Positions 30,516 through 40,010 of a stretch of DNA of 64,000 nt are shown here, piece by piece (position 1 is the first letter of the stretch; each line of letters begins with the position of its first letter). Made by a program: the position numbers and the translations under genes. The DNA is from Campylobacterales bacterium. GTDB lineage: Bacteria; Campylobacterota; Campylobacteria; Campylobacterales; Campylobacteraceae. Where the stretch lies: contig JACUTV010000002.1 in NCBI GenBank assembly GCA_014859645.1, positions 1-64,000 on the forward strand, read 5' to 3'. The notes beneath the pieces were generated by a model. That model saw nothing but the letters and a program-made list of their open reading frames with translations, searched no databases and was not told the DNA's origin.

Positions 30516-31583
30516 TTAAATGCTAATCAGGTTCAATAACTCTTGGGGTTGGGTGGAAAAGCGCAAGGCGTCTTCTTTGGTGATAAGATTTGCTTTGATG
30601 GCTTTTAACATAGACTGGGTTTGGGTGATCATGCCCGTTTTTTGTTGGTTAAGTTGCAATTGAGAATAAATCTGATGCAATTTATTTTCACGGATTAAGT
30701 TGGAGATGGCAGCATTGTTGATGAGTACTTCATGAACAGCAACGCGTCCCCCGCCAATTTTGGGTAGCAAGCTTTGGGAAATGATGGCAGTAAGTGACAC
30801 AGAGAGCATGTTGCGAATTTGTACTTGTTCTGCCCCTTCAAAACTGTCCACAATGCGGTTGAGGGTTTGAATGGCGGAGGTGGTGTGCAAGGTGCCAAGC
30901 ACCAAGTGCCCTGTTTCGGCTGCGGTAACCGCAGTACCGATGGTTTCTTGGTCGCGCATTTCGCCCACGAGGATAATGTCAGGATCTTCGCGGAGGGAGT
31001 ATTTAAGCCCCCGCGCAAAGCTTTTGGTGTCATCGCCCACGTTGCGGTGTGAAAACAGCGAGCGTTTGTTTTCATGGACAAATTCTACGGGGTCTTCGAT
31101 AGTGATGATGTGTTTGTTTTCGGTGATGTTGATTTCATTCAAAAGGGCTGCTAGAGTGGTGGATTTTCCGCTTCCTGTAGGGCCAGTGACAAGCACCATT
31201 CCCTTTTCGCGCTTGATGAGCTGCTTGAAAATTTCTGGGGCTTTAAGGTCATCAAGAGAGGGGATTTCGAGGGGAATAATCCGAAACGCCGCCGCCACTT
31301 CGCCATTCATCGTGTAATAATAATTGGCACGAAAGCGTCCGATGCCTGGAAACATTACCGCAAAATCAAGTTCACGGTTTTCTTCCAGTTCTTTTTTTTG
31401 CTTGTCCGTGAGGAGGGAGTAGCACATCTCTTCAATCTCTTTGCCATCAAGCTTGTTCATATCCAAGCCCGCTAATTTGCCATCAATGCGAATCTGTGGT
31501 TCGCTACGGCTGACAAGGTGGAGGTCTGAAGCTTTGTAAGCGACAATGTTTTTGAGCAATGCTTTAATACTAATCATAGACAT
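30516..31583 (-). CDS. pilT: Type IV pilus retraction ATPase PilT-like
   Basis: GPTGSGKSTTLAALLNEIN Walker A, EDPVEFVHENK, LREDPDIILVGEMRD, AETGHLVLGTLHTTSA. Confidence 0.92.
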   Translation of the reverse strand: MSMISIKALLKNIVAYKASDLHLVSRSEPQIRIDGKLAGLDMNKLDGKEIEEMCYSLLTDKQKKELEENRELDFAVMFPGIGRFRANYYYTMNGEVAAAFRIIPLEIPSLDDLKAPEIFKQLIKREKGMVLVTGPTGSGKSTTLAALLNEINITENKHIITIEDPVEFVHENKRSLFSHRNVGDDTKSFARGLKYSLREDPDIILVGEMRDQETIGTAVTAAETGHLVLGTLHTTSAIQTLNRIVDSFEGAEQVQIRNMLSVSLTAIISQSLLPKIGGGRVAVHEVLINNAAISNLIRENKLHQIYSQLQLNQQKTGMITQTQSMLKAIKANLITKEDALRFSTQPQELLNLISI

Positions 31584-31608
31584 TTCCTTTGGGCGTTACA
31601 TGTAAGGA

Positions 31609-31899
31609 TTATTCAATAATCTTTGGAACAACGAAAAACCCTTGGTCGCTTTTGGGGGCGTGTTGTAAAATAGTCTGGACGATTTCTGGGTCACATGCAG
31701 GGATGTCCTCACGAAAAGGAGTGCCTCCCTCGACGGTCGTAAAGGTGGCTTCTTGGGCGTCAAGATCAAGTTCGTTGAGGTTTTCTACGAAGGTGACGAT
31801 TTCGCTAAGTTGAGCAATGATGCCTTCGCGTTTGGAGGGTTCGATTTCTAAAGAGGAGAGCTTTTCAAGCTTGGAGAGGAGGTCGTTATCAATGCGCAT
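31609..31899 (-). CDS. gatC: Glutamyl/aspartyl-tRNA amidotransferase subunit C
   Basis: LEKLSSLEIEPSKREGIIAQLSEIVTFVENLNELD, typical GatC. Confidence 0.92.
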   Translation of the reverse strand: MRIDNDLLSKLEKLSSLEIEPSKREGIIAQLSEIVTFVENLNELDLDAQEATFTTVEGGTPFREDIPACDPEIVQTILQHAPKSDQGFFVVPKIIE

Positions 31900-32156
31900 A
31901 CTATCAATCCTTGCAATGGTTATCTGGGGTAAAACCCTGTGAAAATAGAGCTATGAGATTGTAGCAAAATGCGCTTTAAAAAAGAATTGTCTCACCTTTA
32001 GTGTGCTACAATACCCTCCCAAAAATAGACGTCTTACGAAAGGAAACTTTTGCAAGGCCCTAAAGCACCACGGGTGCGTGGGTTTTTCGCGGCAAAGATC
32101 TAGCGTTAAAGAGTTTCACAAGACTCTACTAAAAAAAGAACTCTAAAAGGATATGC

Positions 32157-32717
32157 GTGGCACTAAAAGAAAATCTCAATGCAATCAAGCAAGGGCTGAG
32201 TACCGAAGAGCAATTTCTTGAGGGGATGATTAAAAGTGAGCGTTTTTTTAAAAAATACAAGTGGACGCTCGTCTCTGGTGTAGTCATTGTCGCCCTCTTG
32301 GGTGTTGGGTATGCCATAACAGATACGCTCAAAACAAAGCACCTGCGTACGGCCAATCAAGCCTACCGCGCCGTACTTGCCAATCCAGATGACGCTGTTG
32401 CTCTCAAAACGCTTAAAGAGTCAAGTTCCGTACTTTATGGCACCCATGCAGCGCAAGTCGCCCTTAATGCAAACGAGCAAGAAGCACTTGAAGCCATCCT
32501 TGTTTTGGATGTGGATGTGTTGTTGCGTGATTTGGCATCGTATCAGTTGAACGGTACATCGGAAGGATTATTGTCCAATCTTGGCGCCTTGCAACGCGGA
32601 TACCTTCTTTTAAAAGAAGGAAAAACAGAAGCAGCTAAAGTCGAGTTTGCCGCTATTTCATTGAGTTCTCCACTTCAAAACGTCGTTAAAAATCTTGAAC
32701 ATTTTCAGGGAGAGTAG
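32157..32717 (+). CDS. Membrane-anchored TPR/YfgM-like protein
   Basis: GTG start; one TM followed by helical repeats. Confidence 0.7.
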   Translation: MALKENLNAIKQGLSTEEQFLEGMIKSERFFKKYKWTLVSGVVIVALLGVGYAITDTLKTKHLRTANQAYRAVLANPDDAVALKTLKESSSVLYGTHAAQVALNANEQEALEAILVLDVDVLLRDLASYQLNGTSEGLLSNLGALQRGYLLLKEGKTEAAKVEFAAISLSSPLQNVVKNLEHFQGE

Positions 32718-32720
32718 CCT

Positions 32721-33719
32721 ATGTTTCGCACAATTGTAAGTATGGTGTTGGTTGCGTTGGTTTTTTTAGGATGCGAGACAAAGCGTCAAAATTTTGAACC
32801 CGAAAAGATTGCAGGTTCTGTGCGCTATGATGGCACATTATCCTCGGCGATTGTAGATGTTTCGCGTTATGGCGCTACTCTAGAAAACGGGCAAGTTATC
32901 ACAAGAACAGGTCTTGGCAAGGTTGTATTGCCTAAAGAATACGGCTTCTTGGGAGAGTTTGATGGCAAGTTGATTGCCGCACATCCAGACGGAAAGCTTT
33001 TGGTGCTAGACCAAGCGGGAGCAGCTGTATTTGAACATACCTTTACCCATACCGTAGCCTCCGCTTCTGTCAATGGAGATGAATTGGCCGTAGTAGATGC
33101 GTCTAACCGTTTGACGCTCATGGATATGGAGACAAAAACCGTTCGTTACAGCCATAAGCAAGATGACGTGTATGCCTTGGATTCTCGCATTGCAGCACCT
33201 TATTTCTTATCGTCCCTTGTGCTATTTCCAACATTGGATGGAAAAGTGGTGATTGTGGATCGCAAGAGCGCAACCTTGATTCGAGATGTTGTAGTGAGTA
33301 GCGAACAGTTTTTTAATAACATTATTTTTCTAGACGTTGTGGCTGATCGCATGGTGGTAGCAACGGCTAAGCGCGTGATTTCCATTAACCCCAATACGAC
33401 CGTGTTTTTAGATGCAGATATTAAAGATGTGATTGTGCTTGAAAACAGGGTGTTTGTCTTTACAAAAGATGGACGCGTAATGCTTGCGGACGCGGATTTG
33501 AACGTGCTGAAAGAACGCAAATTCCCTTTCGCTGTTTTTTCTGGTGTCATTCACGGGGAGTTTGTGTATGTGGTTGAAAAAGGGGGGTATTTGATTGCGA
33601 CGGATTTGGACCTCATTACAACCAATGTGTACACGTTGCCAGACGAAATTGACACACTTATTTTTGCGACAAAAGAGACGTTGTTTGTAGACAACCGTTC
33701 TTTTACGCTCGCGCGCTAG
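32721..33719 (+). CDS. Lipoprotein with beta-propeller (PQQ-like) pattern, unknown function
   Basis: Signal MVLVALVFLGCETK lipobox; repeated blades. Confidence 0.7.
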   Translation: MFRTIVSMVLVALVFLGCETKRQNFEPEKIAGSVRYDGTLSSAIVDVSRYGATLENGQVITRTGLGKVVLPKEYGFLGEFDGKLIAAHPDGKLLVLDQAGAAVFEHTFTHTVASASVNGDELAVVDASNRLTLMDMETKTVRYSHKQDDVYALDSRIAAPYFLSSLVLFPTLDGKVVIVDRKSATLIRDVVVSSEQFFNNIIFLDVVADRMVVATAKRVISINPNTTVFLDADIKDVIVLENRVFVFTKDGRVMLADADLNVLKERKFPFAVFSGVIHGEFVYVVEKGGYLIATDLDLITTNVYTLPDEIDTLIFATKETLFVDNRSFTLAR

Positions 33720-33735
33720 TGTTACTTGGGTGGTT

Positions 33736-34068
33736 ATGAATCGGGTTGTTGATACCTTGCTCTCAAAGGGCGTTGTGTGCCGCTCTTTGACGCCCATTCC
33801 CCTTAAGGAGCTTGGCTCCCGTAAGCGCGTTGAGTGCTACTTGGGAGTGGGGCTGGATTCGCGGTACCTTTGCGTGTGGAGGCGAGAGGGAAAAGCCAGA
33901 GTGTTGGGTGCAGAAGCGGTGCTTTTTGAAGAACTGGTGATGCGCCTTGAAGCCCTTAGAAATCACCGCGTGCTTATCAAGATTTTGTTAACCGATGCTC
34001 CTGTGTGTTCAAAAACCGAAGCACTGATGCGAAAAAATGGATGGAGGATTTGGCGTGTACTTGTGTGA
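33736..34068 (+). CDS. Conserved hypothetical protein
   Basis: ORF MNRVVDTLLSKGVVCRSLTPIPLKELGSRKRVECYLGVGLD... overlapping coaX start. Confidence 0.65.
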   Translation: MNRVVDTLLSKGVVCRSLTPIPLKELGSRKRVECYLGVGLDSRYLCVWRREGKARVLGAEAVLFEELVMRLEALRNHRVLIKILLTDAPVCSKTEALMRKNGWRIWRVLV

Positions 34069-34687
34069 TATTGGCAATTCAAACGTGCATTTTTTCAAAG
34101 AAGGAAGAATGTGGGCGGTTTCAGTTCCAGAATTTCAGCACTTTTCTACACAAGAACCCCTCTTTTTTATTAATGTGAATGAATCGGTGAAGCCGTGGCT
34201 AGTTGGAAAAAAGAACTACGTCGACTTGGAACCGTATTTTGCCTTTGATACTATCTACCAAGGCATTGGGGTTGATAGGGTGGCAGCGTGCTATACCGTG
34301 GAAGAGGGTATTGTTATTGACGCAGGAAGTGCTATTACAGTAGATATTATGTCGGGCGGGTTGCATCTTGGGGGGTATATTTTAGCAGGACTGAGTGCTG
34401 CCCAAGAGGCCTATGCTTCCATTTCCCCACGGCTAGATGTGCGTATCAATCCTAACATTACCCTAGATGCGTTGCCGCAAAAAACAGCGGACGCGGTGAG
34501 CTATGGCGTGATTAAGCCAATTTTATTGATGCTGGGCGATACATGTAAAGAAAAAAATATCTATTTTACGGGCGGTGATGGTAAGTTTCTCTCCCGTTTT
34601 TTTAAGCATTCTATTTTTGATAAAACCTTGATTTTTCGAGGGATGCAAAAAGCAATCGCGCACAGCGGATTAGTACAAGAAGGATAA
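34055..34687 (+). CDS. coaX: Type III pantothenate kinase
   Basis: LCDIGNSNVHFF, GIGVDRVAACYTVEEGIVIDAGSAITVD, GGYILAGL. GTG 34055 with upstream GGAGG is the likely start. Confidence 0.9.
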   Translation: MYLCDIGNSNVHFFKEGRMWAVSVPEFQHFSTQEPLFFINVNESVKPWLVGKKNYVDLEPYFAFDTIYQGIGVDRVAACYTVEEGIVIDAGSAITVDIMSGGLHLGGYILAGLSAAQEAYASISPRLDVRINPNITLDALPQKTADAVSYGVIKPILLMLGDTCKEKNIYFTGGDGKFLSRFFKHSIFDKTLIFRGMQKAIAHSGLVQEG

Positions 34688-34689
34688 GT

Positions 34690-35307
34690 ATGTTAACAGT
34701 AGCCTTGCCAAAGGGGCGTATCGCCGAAGAAACCTTAGAGATGTTTGAAACAATTTTTAACACCCGCTTTGTTTTTGAAGACAGGAAACTGATTTTAGAG
34801 GCTGACCCATTTCGTTTTTTGTTGGTGCGCAACCAAGATGTGCCTGTGTATGTGCAACACCAAGCGGCAGATTTGGGTGTGGTGGGGCTGGATGTATTGG
34901 AAGAAAAAGAGCTAGGACTCGTGCAGTTACTTGATTTAAATATTGGCAAATGCCGTGTGTGTGTGGGGATGCGCCAAGGGGAACAGTTGGATTACACCAT
35001 GCCAGAAATTACCATCGCGACAAAGATGGAAAATATCGCCAAGAAGCATTTTTCCAATAAAGCAGTTGCAGTAAAGATTATCAAACTTTATGGGTCCATC
35101 GAGTTAGCACCCTTGGTGGGCATGTGTGATGCTATTGTTGACATTGTGGAAACGGGGGCGACCATGAAGCAAAATGGACTTGAAGTGGTGGAGACTATTA
35201 TGGATTCTTCTGCTTATCTTGTTGCTAATCAAAACAGTTTTATTGAAAAGAAAAGTGAGATATTGGAGCTTTACTACCGCATGACAAAGGTTGTTGTAAA
35301 GGCTTAA
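34690..35307 (+). CDS. hisG: ATP phosphoribosyltransferase (short form)
   Basis: MLTVALPKGRIAEETLEMF, DLGVVGLDVLEE, IVDIVETGATMKQNGLEV. Confidence 0.96.
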   Translation: MLTVALPKGRIAEETLEMFETIFNTRFVFEDRKLILEADPFRFLLVRNQDVPVYVQHQAADLGVVGLDVLEEKELGLVQLLDLNIGKCRVCVGMRQGEQLDYTMPEITIATKMENIAKKHFSNKAVAVKIIKLYGSIELAPLVGMCDAIVDIVETGATMKQNGLEVVETIMDSSAYLVANQNSFIEKKSEILELYYRMTKVVVKA

Positions 35308-35325
35308 GGGCGCCTAAAGGTTCCC

Positions 35326-35709
35326 TTAGTCAAGAACATATGCAATTTTTTCTATCTTTTGTGAAAGTTCTACCTCTCGAATGGGTTTCACGAGAAAATC
35401 AAACGCCCCCTTGTCAACAGCTTCCCTTTTTTTTGTTTCGTCTGTGGTAATGACAACAACAGGAATGGAGACAAGGTGGGGGCGCGATTGGATGTTGTCC
35501 AAAAACTCAAGCCCATCCATGATGGGCATTTTGATATCTAGCAAAATAGCATCTACAGTGGAAGTGTTGTCTAAGATAGTGAGTGCGTCAAGACCATTTT
35601 TCGCTTCAATGATTTCTTTCACATGAACGTTTTTCTTAAGCAGTGAGCTGATGAGTTTAAGATTAATAACATCATCATCGATGGAAAGAATGGTGAGATC
35701 GCTTCTCAT
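35326..35709 (-). CDS. Single-domain response regulator
   Basis: IDDDVINLKLISSLL, LLDIKMPIMDGLEF, KPIREVEL. Confidence 0.92.
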   Translation of the reverse strand: MRSDLTILSIDDDVINLKLISSLLKKNVHVKEIIEAKNGLDALTILDNTSTVDAILLDIKMPIMDGLEFLDNIQSRPHLVSIPVVVITTDETKKREAVDKGAFDFLVKPIREVELSQKIEKIAYVLD

Positions 35710-38700
35710 TGTTGGGTGCCTTTAGGGATAAATTCGTAAACAACAGCCTCTAGTTCTGCCTTGCTCACAATGGTGTTGACGATTTTACTATAAAGTTTCT
35801 TTTCCTCTTCTGTTAATGGGAGCGAAGGATGTGCAAAAAGAACAATGCGCGCTTCGTTTTGGGATTCTTTAATAAGCTTAACCAAAGAAGATGCGGGCGC
35901 CCCTTGGGTTTCATAATCAATCATAATCAGTTCAAAATGAGAAGTCGCAAGGGATTCTTTAAAACCATGCAAAGAATCCACCCCAACAATAGAAGGAGAA
36001 ATTTTCCTTAAAATACTGGTAAAGATTTTTGTCTCGATGGGATTTTTTTTGAAAACAAGAATCTCTTTCTTGGTTGTGTTTGGCGTGGAGGATTCTTGTT
36101 TTTTAGAAGAAGGTGAGAGAAAATTCATGTCCATTTCTTCAAGGGAATCTAAAAAAGGCACATCTTCAGGGGGTATGAAAGTCGCTGAAGATGTGTGTGC
36201 AACGTTGTTTGTCTTTTGCTCAGGGGGCGTGGGTTGTGGCTTGGGGGCTTCCTCGATCCCTTTGTGGGAGAGAAATTGGTTGAGGATAGATTGAATATCT
36301 TCGCGCTTGATGGGTTTGGTGACGTATTCGTCCAAGCCTTCACCCATGAAGCGCTCCCTGTCTCCTTTGAGGGCGTTAGCGGTAATGGCTACGATAGGAA
36401 TGTGATTCTCTCCCGTTTCTTGCTCGTATTGGATGATTTTCTTTGTTGCTTCAACACCGTCCATGATGGGCATTGCAATATCCATAAAAATCATGTCGTA
36501 GTGATTGTTGGTGCGTTCTTGCAATGCCAAGAGCCCATTGTTGACGCACGTCACGCTAAGGCCCAAATCTTCCAGCGTTCGGCGAATCAATTTTTGATTA
36601 ATCTCGTTATCTTCTGCCACAAGCACATGGGCGCTAAACTTGTTGGAAGGGTGCATTACCTTTTGCACGAGGCCTGAAGGTTGTTTTTTGGGCGCAATTT
36701 TTTGACAAATGGCAAGCCATTTTAAGATTTTACTGGGATTAATGGGCCTGTAGGCAACAGTAATGTACGAATCCTTTGACTTCTCAAAAGCCTCTTTTTG
36801 TGAATGTTTTCCAATGGCCAAAATAGGCAGATGGATTTTTTTATACTCCTCGATTTCTCCCATGTCAAGCAGGTTTTGGTCAACCACAATGAGCGTCACT
36901 CCGGAAGTGTGAATGAGGTTTTTAAGTTCCAAAAGTGTGGCATAAGGCTTAAGGGCAATGCCATAATAGGATAAATAATCGTACATGTAAGGAACTTGTG
37001 GAGACTTCGCATCTTCTTTAGTAAGTATGGCGCAGGTGTAAGCGCTAAATTCATCTTTATGGTTGGGTTTTGCGTCATGGGCGATTTCGTCAAATTCAAG
37101 AGTGAAGAAAAATCTACTTCCCTCGCCTTCTTCGCTTTCAATCTCGAGGGTTCCGCCTAGGGTTTCGATGAATTTGGACGAAATCGTAAGGCCAAGGCCT
37201 GTTCCGCCATATTTGCGGGTGATGGTGGAATCGGCTTGAGAAAAAGCGTTAAAGATAGATGCTTGTTTTTCTTGGTTGACGCCAATGCCTGAGTCTTGAA
37301 CAGAGAAATATAAAAGCGTTTTAGGTCCTTCTCCAGGAAGGCGCTTGATTTGAATGTCAATGGTGCCACCCGTTGGTGTGAACTTGATGGCATTGCTAAG
37401 AAGGTTAATCAAGACTTCTTTGATTTTTGTGACATCCCCTTTGAGTTTACATGTAAGGCTTGGGTCAATGAAAAACAAGAAGTTAATATTTTTTTCTGAT
37501 GCTTTGGCCCCATACACTTCTGCGGCTCCTTCAAATTCATCGATAGGAAAGAAGGGCGTTTCATCGATTTCCACGTGACTGCTCTCGATTTTGGAAAGGT
37601 CTAAAATATTGTTAATGATGGTCAAAAGGTTTTCAGAACTTTTTTCGATAACGTCAATAAATTCCTTTTCTTCTGCGCCGAGATTAGAGTTTTTCAGTAG
37701 TTCTGTGAAGCCGATGATGCCATTAAGTGGGGTGCGAATCTCATGGGACATGTTGGCAAGAAAGATACTTTTTGCCGCACTCGCTTCTTCAGCCTTGCGT
37801 TTTTCAATGGCAATACTTTCGACGGATTTGTCAATAGCTTTATAGGCTTCATGGGTTCCCTCAGGCGTGTTGAGATCGATACTGGTTTCGCCGCCAGTGA
37901 GTTCTTTTATCTTTTCAAAAACAGTCCCAAGTTCTGCAATATTTTTACGAAAGCCTCGTCTTAGGAAGTGTCCCATGACAAGAAGAAGGAGGGAGAGGGT
38001 CCAGATGGCACCACTGATATTTAATTTGGTGAGCGCTTCGTTGGTGTACGTGTCAATTTCCTCTTGCAAGGCACTTCTGAGCATGGAGGCTGTTTTGTCC
38101 ATAATATTGATTTGACTCGTTGTCATCCCAAACCAAAGGTTGGGTTCAATGGAGTAATTTCCTTCTTTTGCTTCAAGCATAATGGTGGCTTTTGCCTTGT
38201 GAACTTGCCCAAAAACATTTTTATTTTGTGTTGAAAAATGCGCTTTTTCAATCGCTTCTTTCGTGGGACCATCGGGGAGAAGTGTTGTGGTAAACGCAGA
38301 TGTTTTACCCATAATTTCGGTCCATGTTTGCATGTCTCTTGGTTCAAAAGGTGTGTGCTGGGTTAGGATTTTGGAGACAAAACCGCGTTCTTGCCCTGCA
38401 TATTCCATCTCTTGGTAGAGTCCAACTAAGGCAGTAGAAAGCTTGCTCACATTTCCTGTCTCCGTATTTTTGGCAAAATGATTCATTTGGGAGAGAATGA
38501 GCGTGTTAATATGGCTGTAATAATCAAAAAAGAAGGTACTAAAATCGCTTCGAAGGGAGAGAATATCTTCGCGCACTTTAGGTATGAGTTGTATCATGCT
38601 AAGGATTTCGTGAATTTCGGACGAGGCGGGTTTGCCTTGAACGTAGGAGAGGAATTCTTTAATGGTAGCATCAGAATGAACGTGCTGTGTGGTGAGAAGG

Positions 38701-38942
38701 TTTTCAGCACTTTCGCCCCCACTTCCTGTGAATACAGCGCTCAATCCCCTTTCCCTTGCAAGGTCGATGGACAGTTTGCTGAGAATTTTTGTTTCTTCAA
38801 TATTGGCAACAAGTGTTTTGGATTGAAGGTATTGGGTGGTGTAAGTTTGATAAAGAAAGAGAGAAGAAAAAACCAAAAGAAACAACAGGGGCAGGGCACT
38901 AATGAGTGTCATGGTGGTGGTCATATTTAGTCTAAATTTCAT
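35706..38942 (-). CDS. Hybrid sensor histidine kinase with N-terminal NIT (nitrate/nitrite-sensing) type domain and receiver domains
   Basis: NIT-like helical periplasmic region (LARERGLSAVFTGSGG...YAGQERGFVSKIL), MSHEIRTPLNGIIG H-box, two GxG boxes, MDIAMPIMDGVEATKKI receiver. Confidence 0.9.
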   Translation of the reverse strand: MKFRLNMTTTMTLISALPLLFLLVFSSLFLYQTYTTQYLQSKTLVANIEETKILSKLSIDLARERGLSAVFTGSGGESAENLLTTQHVHSDATIKEFLSYVQGKPASSEIHEILSMIQLIPKVREDILSLRSDFSTFFFDYYSHINTLILSQMNHFAKNTETGNVSKLSTALVGLYQEMEYAGQERGFVSKILTQHTPFEPRDMQTWTEIMGKTSAFTTTLLPDGPTKEAIEKAHFSTQNKNVFGQVHKAKATIMLEAKEGNYSIEPNLWFGMTTSQINIMDKTASMLRSALQEEIDTYTNEALTKLNISGAIWTLSLLLLVMGHFLRRGFRKNIAELGTVFEKIKELTGGETSIDLNTPEGTHEAYKAIDKSVESIAIEKRKAEEASAAKSIFLANMSHEIRTPLNGIIGFTELLKNSNLGAEEKEFIDVIEKSSENLLTIINNILDLSKIESSHVEIDETPFFPIDEFEGAAEVYGAKASEKNINFLFFIDPSLTCKLKGDVTKIKEVLINLLSNAIKFTPTGGTIDIQIKRLPGEGPKTLLYFSVQDSGIGVNQEKQASIFNAFSQADSTITRKYGGTGLGLTISSKFIETLGGTLEIESEEGEGSRFFFTLEFDEIAHDAKPNHKDEFSAYTCAILTKEDAKSPQVPYMYDYLSYYGIALKPYATLLELKNLIHTSGVTLIVVDQNLLDMGEIEEYKKIHLPILAIGKHSQKEAFEKSKDSYITVAYRPINPSKILKWLAICQKIAPKKQPSGLVQKVMHPSNKFSAHVLVAEDNEINQKLIRRTLEDLGLSVTCVNNGLLALQERTNNHYDMIFMDIAMPIMDGVEATKKIIQYEQETGENHIPIVAITANALKGDRERFMGEGLDEYVTKPIKREDIQSILNQFLSHKGIEEAPKPQPTPPEQKTNNVAHTSSATFIPPEDVPFLDSLEEMDMNFLSPSSKKQESSTPNTTKKEILVFKKNPIETKIFTSILRKISPSIVGVDSLHGFKESLATSHFELIMIDYETQGAPASSLVKLIKESQNEARIVLFAHPSLPLTEEEKKLYSKIVNTIVSKAELEAVVYEFIPKGTQQ

Positions 38943-38967
38943 GTGCAGTCCTTGTGGTCTGTGGTGT

Positions 38968-39918
38968 TTAGCGATAACAGTGAAGATCGTTTTTAAGGTC
39001 CGAAATTAAATGTTGAAAATGAGCAAAGAGTTCTTGGGCTAATGTGCCCTCAGCTTCGTGCAATGCTTCTAGAAGTAAAGCAAGTTGCTTCATTTGAAAG
39101 GTGTGTGCCGTGCCTAAAACTTGATGTATTAATTCATTTTTAGTCCGCATGTCATTTTCCCCAATAGCATCTTCTAGTGCATAGGCAATCATCTCCAAAT
39201 GTCCTAGGTATTCTTCCATGAGGGCTAAAAATTCTGATGGTTCGAGCCCTAGTGCAAGGATGGCTTCATGGATGTTGTAAGAAGTTGCGGTGGGTAGCTG
39301 TTGCGGTGGGATTTCTTCCTCTTCCTCGCTTAGATTAATATACAATTTTTCTTGCACAGGAGAGGGTTGTGTTGAAAAGGAGATGGGGTCGTCAAAATCT
39401 AGGGATGAAAAGCCTGTTTCGTTGTATTCTGACACCACCTCTTCTTCTTGAGGAAGTGGGGCAGAGGGCTCTTCGCAAAAATCTTCTACATGTAAGACAT
39501 CTTCTGATGGCAAAGGTGTTTCTGCTTGTGGTGAAGGAAGTGGTTTTGAGGAAACAGAGATGTCTAAAGGAGCGACGGAAGGGGCGTCATTATGGAGAGT
39601 TTGAAGAGAAATGCCATAGAGCATTTGGTGTGTTTCCAACGGACCAAAAGGAAGGATTTCCCGAATAGAAACATGGACCTCTATCTCTTTGCCATTTTTT
39701 TTCTTTATGATGGCATTTTTGTTGGGAGCTCCGCTGTAGAGAACATAATCAATCCATGAGAAATTTTGAAATTTATACACATAGCCCAACTTGTTGACAA
39801 ACAAATCGGCAACATCGTTGTTGTAGGTTTTGAATTCTTCCATGTCTTCGTAGCCCAAAAAAACGAGAACATCTTTGGCAATACCAATGAGATTACACTC
39901 TTTGTCGTACAAAATCAC
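38968..39918 (-). CDS. PAS/Hpt-like signalling protein
   Basis: PAS-like N-terminus and C-terminal helical bundle with NELIHQVLGTAHTFQMKQLALLLEALHEA (Hpt-like). Confidence 0.65.
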   Translation of the reverse strand: MILYDKECNLIGIAKDVLVFLGYEDMEEFKTYNNDVADLFVNKLGYVYKFQNFSWIDYVLYSGAPNKNAIIKKKNGKEIEVHVSIREILPFGPLETHQMLYGISLQTLHNDAPSVAPLDISVSSKPLPSPQAETPLPSEDVLHVEDFCEEPSAPLPQEEEVVSEYNETGFSSLDFDDPISFSTQPSPVQEKLYINLSEEEEEIPPQQLPTATSYNIHEAILALGLEPSEFLALMEEYLGHLEMIAYALEDAIGENDMRTKNELIHQVLGTAHTFQMKQLALLLEALHEAEGTLAQELFAHFQHLISDLKNDLHCYR

Positions 39919-40010
39919 AGAATATCCTTGCTGAATGATTGGAAAAGTTTATCTATTCTATGTTTAATAATACCTTTTACTCAAAAAAACAATATTAATA
40001 GTCGTTAAAG

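Noticed and set aside
36195-36677. 160-aa + strand ORF opposite the hybrid kinase
   Set aside because: Complement of receiver-domain coding sequence, with no independent support.
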